Origin: Cololabis saira
Lineage: Eukaryota > Chordata > Actinopteri > Beloniformes > Belonidae
NCBI RefSeq assembly: GCF_033807715.1
Contig: NC_084610.1
Location: 4,893,769 to 4,957,768 of the forward strand
Reading direction: 5' to 3'
DNA: 64,000 bases
Made by a program: the position numbers and the translations under genes. The notes under the pieces are model-generated. The model ran no database searches. It saw only the letters and a program-made list of their open reading frames with translations, and was not told the DNA's origin. Of this stretch, positions 25,001-37,000 are shown piece by piece (the first letter of the stretch is position 1; every line of letters begins with the position of its first letter).

Positions 25001-28000
25001 GCTGTTTAATCTCAATATAATACTAGTTAGTAGTTACTAGTACCAGTCCAATCGATTCAGCATCTTCTAAAACTTCTAAACTGACTGAAACTTCATCAAA
25101 ATTGGCCCAGAAGGAGTTGAAATATGGCCACTTCTGGTTTAAACGGCCATTTTGAATTTTGAAAATGTCAGAAATGGATTCAGCATCCTCAATAACCCCC
25201 AAAACCACTCCAATATTGTCCAAATTGGCCAAGCAATTGCTGAAATATTGTCCATATATGTGAGTATGCTAATTTATGCTAATTATGCTAATTGCCCAAC
25301 ATATGCAAGTTAGCATCTGGCAGTTTCTAAATGCTGGGGACCTATACTGTACATTTCTAACATAAAACTTTGGGGTACTCAACATTTCCGGGTTCACATT
25401 GCTGGCAAGTAGACTAAGTAGTAATATTTTGCATACCTACAGTCATATAATTCATGCAACAGCTCAAAAAACAGTTTTAATAACACTAACCCAAATCAAT
25501 ATCGGAATCGAATCGAATAGAATCGAATATCGATTTGATCCTATCGATTCGATTCTTGACATTTGAATGGATCCCCAGCCCTAGTGGCCCCACCTTCCTC
25601 CTCCTGCTCGGGCGGAGGGCTGCACGTGGGCTCGTAGCAGGCCTCCTGGGCCACGGGGATGGCCGTGATGATGCTGGCCTCGCGGCCCAGCCGCCGCTTC
25701 TCCTCCTCCTGCTGCAGGTTCTTCAGGATGTGCTCGGCCCGCTGGTGCGAGCGCGACACCGCCCTGGCGGAGAAGGACTTCTACAATACAGAAGGGAGGA
25801 AATCCGGTCCCGGCAAGATTCAGGGAGAGTTTAAATCCCGTCGGTCTAACAAGCTGAGTAACGTTTTTTTTTGTCATAAAAGAAATAAATAAATAATGAC
25901 TGGACGACACATTAATACAGTAACTCTCCACCAGCTGTTTGGTCTCATGCTCGTATGTGATCCTAAGCTTTATGAACAAGTGTTGAATGCGATCAGTCAT
26001 AACAAGCCGGGACACAGATACACGTATTCAGACTGGAATTTGGAGAACTTACTCTATCTTGTGTACAGTAAATGCCTCACAGCCTTTGCACAAGAACTCA
26101 TACAAGAACCCAAACAAGCTCAACACATGATGTGAAAAACATTCACGGCAAAGTCATTCTCATCTAATGACCATGCATCAACTGCACTACACACACAAGA
26201 CGTCTGGATGTCCGATGCATGCTGTTATTTTTTTTATTTTAAAGTCAAAACAAGTGCCTTAAAGACTTTTAAAAAAATGTATCTCTGATCAAGATGCAGC
26301 TATCCCACATGACCATGAAACTACCAGAGAGATTCCCCGGAGATAATTTCCCCATCCTGCCGTTTGTGATCGGAAGTAACAAGATGCATCAGCACAAACA
26401 CTCGGACAGAAATACCCACTTACTATGGTATGGACTGACTGAATTAATGTAGGATACTAAAAACAAAGACAGTCGACAGATAAATTAAAGAACATGTGCT
26501 TGCAGGTCGTCATCAAAATCTTCAACACATTTTGATTGTCATGCTTTGTACAAAAAAGGAAAGAAAAAAAGGAAAAGAAAGAAAGTAAAAGAAGACATCA
26601 AGAACATTTGAGTCACAATAAGTAATGTGTCTAAAGCAGTCTGAGATGTTTCTTCTCATGTTGGAGCAACATATGTTAGACTAATTAGCTTTTACGGCCC
26701 TAGAGTCTCTGACATCTGTCACTTATTGATTTCTGGTTTGCAAACTGAAGCTCAACTATCTTTACAGATTTATTACATACATCCAGGCAGAAATCAATGA
26801 CCCTATTTTCATCCTATGTTTAGTTTTTTTGTAAAAACTAGAGTTAGGCAGAATACAACCTCAGACAAGCAGCAAAACCTTTATTGCACTGCCGTTATTC
26901 ATTTAATGAAACTGAAGATAAAAAAAAACTACCGGTAGGTACTTAAATGTATATAGTAACAATGACAAGAAGGCAAGAGATAAGCAACTGCTGCCGCTGC
27001 ACATCATTTAGGAAAGGAAAATTTAGACTTGAATTAAACACTGAGGACACTCCTTCCCAGGGGTGCAAGATTTAAATAGTTACCCCAAACAAGCACAGCT
27101 GAAGAAACCACAAGACCTCAGGATCAATGTCTATGGCCGGCTGTTTCAACTTCATGCTCCAAGTTTGGCAGAAAGAAATGAAACCAGTTCAGCAGAACCA
27201 ACTTGTTCCCACCGTTAATTAAGATAATGGAAGTGATGATTTGGAGTCGTTTTCCAGTTGCAGGACCTGAGCACCGACCACTGACTCAAACATGAACTCT
27301 GGATAAACCGGCTGATGCTGCATCCATTACAGACCAATTATGAGCAACACATACAGTACACACCAAAAGCTTGGACACACTTCCCCATTTGTTGGAATGA
27401 GAAGGTGTGTCCAAACTTTTGGTCTGAACTTTACCTGCAGCTTACCAACCTAAAGCAGTGAGGGGATACTTAGTCTTGCCCAAATTATTAGGGCCCGAGC
27501 ACTTACAGTGCGAAGGCCCTTTTGTATCTGTAGCAATTTTTCTTTATTCTTTCTTCTGACGAAAGGAGGGCCTTTTTTTCCCCCTAAACGTCCCCCAAAA
27601 GTCACCAGATTTTGCACTCAAGCCAGGCCTGGCGAAAAATGTGATATTTAATGGTTTGCATTAATGGGTGTGGCCTAATGGCTCAACTGCGCCCCCTAGA
27701 AAACTTTGTGCCTCAAGCCCCACAATACGGTTTGACGTACATGCACGAAAATCGGTACACACCTGTATCATGTCACAAAAAAGAACAAAAGAAAAGTCTC
27801 TTGGCGCCATGGCCGAAACTGAACAGGAAGTCGGACAATTTGAATTAATCGTGTAACTTTGGCGCAATTTATGCCATTCCTTCAGCAGTTAATACGGCTC
27901 GAACCGTAACGTGCACCCAGGTGTGTTATACATCAAAATGTGCATCTCCATCTTGTGACGACACGCATAACTTTTCTCTTTCAAAAGCGTTATCGTGGCG

Positions 28001-31000
28001 ACGCTAGACGCCAAAAAGCGCACCCCCCTTCATCTGATTAGTCCATATTTGATAGTTCCTCAAAAGTCACCATATTTTGCATGCAAGCCAGGCCTGGTGA
28101 TAAATTTGATATTTCATGGTTTGCATTAATGGGCGTGGCAAGATGGCTCAACAGCGCCCCCTAGAAAACTTTTCTCTGCCATAACTTTTGAATGGTTTGA
28201 CATAGAACGTGTCATTTCTGATATGCTTATGGGGGGCGGTGGCCATGAGTGCGAGGGCCCGTTCATCGATGCTTGCAGCTTTAATTATTATTTTTTCCTG
28301 ACTTAATTTTTGCTAAAATAAAAAATAGCACAGTGACAAAAGCTATATGTTGCTGTTCATCTGAGATTTTATTTGCCATGTATCAGGAGCCATCAGATCT
28401 TTTTTTTTTTTTTTTTTTTACACAAATAATAATTAAAAAAACAAAACATAGGAGTAAAAGAGGGAGTGCTGACTTTGACACATGACTGCGTGGGATGAGC
28501 CAGTTCAGCAGGAGCTCAGACTTACAGACTGGTCTTCATTGATCGGGTCCGTGACGCTGCCCGTGTTCTGTGGCACCCAGGGGGGGTCGAATATGGGGAC
28601 ACAAGGCATGCCCAGTATCGGAGACGGCAGAGTGAAGTTGATGCTGGGGGGCGGGATCTGAGACAAAGGTAGCACAGAAATCAATCCAAGAGGCAACGTG
28701 GGACAAAAACGTCTAAAACATAATAGTCCATGGGCCAGAGCCCAAAATTACACTGGTCAGTATCACTCAAGGTGACAAAACTTACTTATAATTTTTGAAA
28801 AGATCCATGTCTATAGATGATATTTTGTTATGATAACCTTCCTGAGTGGCAGCTGTATCATAGTTATCAGCTCATTAACTTACCCACCCCCTTAGGACTT
28901 TATCACAATATTCTAATTTTCTGAGACAGTCCTGTACATGAGTCTAAACCAGGATATGCACCAGCATCTAAAATGTAATTTTCTGAACTTCATGGGCTGA
29001 TAACTATGATCCAGCTGCCACTCAGGAAGGTTATCATACCAAAATATCATCTACAGACATGGATCTTTTCAAAAAGTATAAGCAGGTTTTGTCACCTTGA
29101 GTAGAACTGATATCTGGTCTGGAACATGGACTATAAGACTCAGATGGGTAACGGTTCTGTACCTTAAAGATCTGCTGCGCTCCCTCCTCCATGCGCGGCC
29201 ACACCTGGTAGCGGAAGCGCCACAGCGTGTAGAACTTGAGGATGGAGTTGATGCGCTGGCAGGCCTCCTGGTGCTGGAACTCCGCCATCATCATTTCCGT
29301 CACGGCGTCGGGGACCTTCACCGCGCAGAGAAGGAACATGGCGGCTGGGGAAGAGGGTGAAGGAGACACGAGGGCACGGGGAAGAAAGAGGGATGAAAGG
29401 GGGACTCAAGGGCACAATGACCCCCGGAGCCCTGATGCACAGCCCGGCGGCCACTCACCAGCAGCGGCAGCCATGTGTTCATCCACGCTGAGCAGGAGTT
29501 CCCAGGCCGCCGGCTGGATGTCTCCGTACATGTCGTCCGTCAGGATGGGAGCAGCTTTGGTGAGCAAGGAAAGAGGAGCCGGCGACAGGCTCATCACCTG
29601 AGAGGCCGAGAACAAAGGAAACCCATCAAACTGAAACTAGGACGTAGAAACGTCCAACACTGGAGCATTCAGCACTTTTGATATAATAATAATAATAATA
29701 ATAATACATTTAATTTATAACGCACTTTCCATTCGAGAATCTCAAAGTGCTACAAGAAAGTAAAAAATAAAAAAAATAAAAAATAGAAAAATAGAATAAA
29801 ATCATTTATCATAGCTGGCATATGCTTTCTTAAAAAGGTGGGTTTTGAGCCCTCTCTTAAAAGAGTCAATTGTCTGTGGTTCTCTCAGGTGGGCGGGGAG
29901 GGTATTCCATAGTTTAGGGGCAACGGAGCAGAAGGCCCGGTCTCCCATTGTGACCAGTTTAGTCAAGGTGGGTTTGAGGAGGTTGTTCTTGTTTGCTGAA
30001 CGGGTGCGAGTGGGGGGCTGAGGATGGATCAGTTCCTTGAGGTAAGGAGGTGCGTTGCCATGGATGCATTGGTACGTGAGTAGGGAGATCTTGAATTCAG
30101 TCCGGGAGGAGATAGGGAGCCAGTGCAGTGAGTGGAGGATGGGAGTGATGTGGTCATATTTGCGCACTCTCATCAGGATCCTAGCAGCACTGTTCTGAAT
30201 GTATTGAAGCTTTTTGAGGCTCTTGCTTGGGATCCCGATGAGAAGTGCGTTGCAATAATCAAGCCTGGAGGAGACGAAGGCGTGGACCAGTTTTTCTGCA
30301 TCTTTCGGGGATAGGATGGGGCGGAGTTTGGCGATGTTTTTGAGGTGGAAGAAGGATGTTTGACGGAGGTGATTGATGTGGGCCTCATAGTTGAGGTGGG
30401 GGTCCATTCTGACACCTAGGTTGGTGATGACGGATGACAGAGGGATATCCTGGCCAGAAAAGGTGATGCAGGTGATGGGAGATGACTTGACCTGGTGTGG
30501 GGTGCCGATGAGCATGGCTTCTGTTTTGCCGCTGTTGAGTTGTAGAAAGTTCTGTTTCATCCACGCCTTGATCTCCTCCAGGCAGATGGTGAGTGTGGCT
30601 GAGGATGACTCTGCAGCAGATGGGTCCAGTTTTATATATAGCTGTGTGTCATCAGCATAGCAGTGGAAAGCCAAACCGTGTCTGCTGATGACACTGCCGA
30701 GGGGAAGCATGTACAGGGTGAAGAGGGTGGGGCCAAGTACAGATCCCTGAGGGACACCACAGGTGACGGGCTGGGTCCGGGATTTAACGCCTCCCAAGGA
30801 GATGTACTCGGTCCTTTCGGCCAGATAGGATCTGAACCAGTCCAGGGCGGTATTGTGGAGTCCGATGGTGGAGTGGAGGCGGTGTAGCAGGATGGTGTGG
30901 TCGACGGTGTCAAAAGCGGCTGTGAGATCCAGGAGGATGAGGAGGGAAGGGGAGCCGCCATCAGCTGCCATTAGAATGTCGTTGGTGACCCTGACCAGAG

Positions 31001-34000
31001 CTGTTTCAGTACTGTGAGCGGAGCGGAAACCAGACTGGAATTTTTCAGCGAGGTTATTGCTGTTCAGGTGATGATGTAATTGGGCGGCAACTATTTTCTC
31101 CAGGACCTTGGAGAGGAATGGCAGGTTGGAGATGGGTCTGTAGTTGGCATGGAGTTCTGGGTCTAGGGTGGGTTTTTTGAGAAGTGGCTTGATGATGGCC
31201 GTTTTCAGAGCTGGGGGAACGTGGCCGGACTGAAGGGAGAGGTTAATTGCTTCTGTGATCAGGGGGCTTATGGCTTTGATGTGCAGTTTGACCAGGGATG
31301 TGGGAAGGGGGTCCAGGGAACAGGTGGAGGGCTTCATGCGGCAGATGGTGTCTTCAACCTCCTGCTGCGTGGTGGAAGAAAAGCAGCAGAGAGGCTGGGA
31401 AGGCCCAGGCTGTGGGCTGGCTGTTGGGGCAGAAGAATTAGGGGGGGCGGAGAGGGAGGAACGAATATTGTCGACTTTTGTTTTGAAGAATGCATGGAAT
31501 TCGTCACACTGTTCGGTTGTGGCTGCTCTGTTTGAGGGGGTTTGTGGTTTTAGGAAGTGGTCTATGGTTGAAAAGAGCTGTTTAGAGTTGCCAGGGTTGT
31601 TATTGATGATGTTGGAGTAGAAGTTGGTCCGTGTCTTTCTGAGGGCCTCGGAGTATGCCTTTTGGTGGTCCCTGTAGGCCAATTTGTGTACCGTTAGACC
31701 AGATGTAATATGACGCCGTTCTAGGACACGGCCAGCCGCCTTCATTTTTCGCAGCTCGGAAGTGAACCATGGAGCTGAACGGGAAAATCTGACAGTTCTG
31801 GTTTGAAGTGGGGCATGGGTGTCAAGGAGACTGCTCAGTGAGGAATTGTAGAATGCCACCGACTCAGTGGCTGATGAATGGGTGGTAGAGGAGAGATGGT
31901 TGAGGTCTGCAGTCAGGGTGTCCGGGTTTATGTTTTTTAAGCTCCTGAAGTTTATTTGACGTTTGGGTTTAGCGTGGGAGGAGGGAAATGGCAGGATGAA
32001 GGAAATGGCCTTGTGATCGGACACTCCCATTTCATATGCGACCAGATTGCTGACTGGAGCAGTGTCAGTGATGACCAAATCGAGTGTGTGGGCTTTCTTT
32101 TTCCAAACCAGGTCAAACAAAGTAACCAAGAGTGACAGTAAAACCCTAAAAGACTCCACACTTCCTCACTCACCTGCAGAGGTGGGAGTTACATTTACTC
32201 CGTTACATTTACTTGAGTAAGTTTTGGGAAATTTTGTACTTTTAGGAGTAGTTTCACTATACTTTTTACTTTTACTTGAATAGATTTGTGAAGAAGAAAC
32301 TGTTCCTCTTACTCCGCTACATTAGGCTACGTTGAGCTGTTACTTTTCTTTTATCCCTTTTATCCACGTACGCGTCAATCTCATGACATCACTGGGTGAT
32401 TCTTTGGGAAAAATGTTTGTTTTTGCATGTTTTGTCACATTTACACAGACTCAAACACACACAGAGTTTCTATGAGTTCATGTTTGTTCTAGTTCTGCCT
32501 GGTTAAAAAACAAAAGTACAAAGACTTGACATTTTTTACTACTTGTGCTTATTTTTTATTTTATTTATGAAAGTGCTTGAAATTACTTTAACATTATTTT
32601 AATTTAAGCTATTTTTTATAAATGTTTATTAATTTTATTATTTTATTGATTGAATTTGCCTGAAGATGATTATTTTGTACTTTTGTCTGTTTGAATGGTT
32701 GTGTTAAAAAAATAAATCAGACGTTACTCAGAAGTTACTCAGTACTTCAGTTTTTTCACCAAGTATTTTTTTACTTTTACTCAAGTAATTATTTGGATGA
32801 CTACTTTTTACTTCTACTTGAGTCATATTATTCTGAAGTAATAGTACTTTTACTTGAGTACAATTTTTGCTACTCTACCCAGCTCTGCTCACCTGGTTGC
32901 GGATGTACTTGAGCATGCCCGTGTCCTTCTTCCCTTCTGAGTTGGAGTCGGTGGGTCGTCTCTTCATGGACGGAGTCCTCAGGCAAGACTTGTCCGAACA
33001 CTGAAGCCAGAAACACTTTGGTAAGATAAACGTTTATTCATTCTCCCAATGTGAATGCTCTGCCCAACGCACCTCCTTGTTTTTCTTTGCGCGTGCTCCG
33101 ATATTACCGGAGGAGGCGCTGTCCTCCTTCAGCCCGTCCACCGTCTCCCCGTACACCAGCTTGATGGCGCGGACCAGCCGGGCGCAGGAGCGGCTGTGGT
33201 GCTGGTAGCAGCGCGGGTGGCAGAAGTCCACGTGCGTACAGATGAAACTCTGCTGGTTGCACAGCAAAATCATGATCTGTGCACAGAGACGGAGAGGGGG
33301 AGAGAGGGGAGTCAGTACGTAAAACACAGAGTTCAGAGGTCACGCGAGCAGACTGGTAGACGTACGTGCAGCCAGGACATGTTGCGGTGGTAGTTTTCCT
33401 CCGCACCACCCGTGCTCTGACCCTCGGGCTCGATGCTGGGCTCGCTGGTGCTGAAGGGGCTACCTGCAACATTAAAGGTCCCATATGAAGAAATTACACT
33501 CTAGAACAGGGGTTGGCAACCCAAAATGTTGAAAGAACCATATTGGACCAAAAACACAAAAAACAAATATGTCTGGAGCTGCAAAAAATTTGTATCTTGT
33601 ATAAGCCTTAGAATGAAGGCAACACATGCTGCATGTATCTAAATTAGTTATAATTGGGGGAAGATTTTTTTTTTCATTATGCACTTCGAGAAAAAAGTCG
33701 AAATGTCGAGAAAAAAGTCGAAATGTCGAGGAAATAGTCAAAATTTCGTGAAAAAGTCAAAATCTTGAGAAAAAAGTCGAAATTTCGAGAAAAAAGTCAA
33801 AATGTCGAGATTAATGTTGAAGTACAATCTCGAGAAAAAAGTCGAAATGTCGAGAAAAAAGTCGAAATGTCTAGAAAGTGTTGAAATTTAGAAAAAAAAG
33901 TCGAAATGTTGAGATTATGGTTGAAGTACAATCTCGAGAAAAACCCTCAACCTTAACTTGGTTTGACACCAAGTTAAGGTTGAGGGTGCACGAGCAAGCC

Positions 34001-37000
34001 TTGTAATGCTACTTTGTACCACTAGAGGTCACGTATCATTCCATCTACTTCTGTACATTCAAATGAAGGTACACTGCAAAAACAGTCCTCCTTGAAATAA
34101 GCCTACTATTCCATAACTGTAGTTATAATTTTCTCGTTATGAGCAATAAATACTTTGCCAGTGGGGTAAGAAAAACTTACTTGACTGGAATTTCTTGAAA
34201 ACAGAAAAATAATCTTAAATAGTCTTTGATTTAGCTAGAATCAAGGATTTTTTTAAATGAGTTTTTGCAGTGTAGACTGTAGCTGGTGCGAGTTGTGTTG
34301 ACTTGGTGCTCGGAAAGATGCCGTTCACCAACTACCTCAGCTCCCCTCAATTCAGTTTACCATATTTTCTGGACTATAAGCCACTACTTTTTTCATAGGT
34401 TTTCAACCATGCAGCTTATACAATTCTGTGGATTTTTCTTCCACCGCTCGGGGCGCTCTAATCTATTAGAATCAAAACTAAGACAAAATAAATGCAAAGA
34501 AGAATATGCTACTTATTCTTTAGCAGATAGAAGTTCAAACAGATACATAGATAAATAAATACTGGTTGTTTTCTCTTGGTTCAGTCCTGTTTTAATCAGC
34601 AAAGTTGCTGCCATGTTAGTTGCTGCCATGTTAAAAGACCACTCTCCAAGTGGTAGAAAGTGCTATTATTTGAACAAGTCAGTGGATCCTGCAAGGTCTT
34701 ATGCTGTAATGGAGAAAACTGAAAGGACTGTGACCAGCCCAGTTCTAGTTCCAACCTCCTGGCAGACCCCCATGAAAGGGAACCCTTTCCTGGGTTGTAG
34801 AGCTGATGCGTGAACTTTCTTGTGATTTATTGCCCCCTATTTGGTCTGAAGCTGTCACATGTTTACCTCTGTCCCCTCTATTTGAAGCTGGGGTTACAGC
34901 TTTGCACCACTTTCATCCTCAGAGGTGCAGAAAATACAGCAAGATGGGAAGATGAGTGACGATAATACGTTAGTTACGTTACACTGCAAAAACTCAAAAT
35001 CTTAACAAGAATATTTGTCTTGTTTCTAGTTAAAATGTCTCATTTTTAGTCAAAAAACATCTCATTACACTTAAAACAAGACTCATCACAATCACAATTT
35101 TCACCTGTTTCAAGTAGATTTTCACTTAAAATAAGTAAAACATTTTAATAGAAAATTAATTTTAATGAGATCCCATTTTAAGGAGAAGATAAATCTTTTC
35201 CAACTGGCAGATTTTTCTACTTATTTCAAGTGAAAATTTACTTGAAACAGGTGAAAATTGTCAAATAAGTTATTTTCTGGTAATGACTCTTGTTTTAAGT
35301 GTAATGAGATTTTTTGACTTTGAAACTAGAAATAAGACATTTTAACTAGAAATAAGACAAATATTCCTGGTAAGAGATTGAGGTTTTGCAGTGTAGATAC
35401 CCAAACATGAGGTCAAGAAAGACATTTTTCTTTTTTTAAACAACGTTTTTTAGCCCTGAAACCCAAACTCTCACCAATGTCGGTGACGGTGTCCCTGCTG
35501 TGCGTTTGTGACAGCGCCCCCTCTTCGATCTCAGACTCGGAGTCCTGCCGGGACAGCTTGGTGCTCTTCAGGCTGCCGGCCCGGCGGATGGAGGACAGGG
35601 AGCCTCCCTTCTTCACTCTGAAGCTGCGGGCTCCTTTAATCTGCAGCAGCCGGGAGCCTCCGATACGAATCTTCCTGATCGGAGCTGGGGAGCAGCGGAC
35701 GGGGGGACATTATGAACAGTAATAATAAGGCAGCATGGTTAACCAGACGGCGTGGTATTGGGTCTCACCCTGAGCCTCCTGGGTCCTCTTGTCATCACAG
35801 GTGGTGTCAGACTTCAGGGTGTGGCTGCTGCTGTTGAGCGAGTCGCGGCCGTCTTCGTCATCCAGGATGCCTGCAAAGCTGATCTTCCTTTCATAGCGGT
35901 GCCGCCCGAGCTCCGGGTCCAGGCGCAGACGGCAGCTGTCCAGGTCCTACGGCCGACATGTCAACATCTCAGAATTACACCATGGTTTTCCTGATGGTCA
36001 GTTTTAGAGTCTCAGTGGTGATTCCAGAAACTGACCACAAGTGGTTCGGTGCGGGGTCGCGGCAAGCAGGGGAAGGTCTCTCGCAAGAAGGTGGTGATTT
36101 CCAGCAACAGCTGGCACGCAGCCATCTTCAGGGCGAAGGGGCAGCCGCACTTGGTAGGATTGACTGTGTCTTCGTGGTCAGGGTAGAGGAAAAACAGGAC
36201 AACGTGGTAAGAACATTGGCATATTAGCAGCAACATTCAACGATCCAAGAAAAGGGTTAAGGAGGCTGACACCACCTCCACCTTTAAAACTAAATTTAAA
36301 AACTTTCTGTTTAGTAAAGCCTATAGTTAGTGTTTAGTAAACCTCTAGCTGGTGTTGGTAAATCTCTAGGTAGTGTAAACTCTAGTGTGTTAGAGTCAGT
36401 AGTCATAGTTGCAGCTATAGAACAAAACTATAATAGTTAGTCTCAAATATAGCTTGGTGGTAGATATGCTGCTATAGGCCTATGCTGCAGGGGGGCACCG
36501 ACATGATCCGCTGGGCGGTGGCTCTCACCCTTCTACTCCTCTCCTTTTCCCTGCCTCTCTTCTCCATTACCATTTTTATTTATTATAAGTATCTCATAGC
36601 TATCATTTTTGTCCATTGTTCCTGTAGTTTCTTGTGCTGGCCCCCCTCTTTTCTCTTTTGTGCATGTTTGCAGGCCGGAGTTTCGGGAGCTGCGTGCTGG
36701 CCCGCGGTCCCCCCCCCTGATCATCCCGCTGCTGCTTCCACCTGCCTGCTGTGTGCTGCTGACGTCCCCGACCCCCCAGTCTGGCCTTCGGCAGGAGGGT
36801 CCCCCCTTATGATTCAGGTCCTGCTCAAGGTTTCTTCCCTCCTAAAGGGGAGTTTTTCCTTGCCACTGTTTGGCTTAAGGTTTTTCTCCCACTATGGGAG
36901 TTTTTACCTGCCATTGTTTATGTAATAATTGCTCGGGGGTTTATGTTCATGTTCATGTTCTGGGTCTCTGGAAAGCGTCTAGAGACAACATCTGTTGTAT

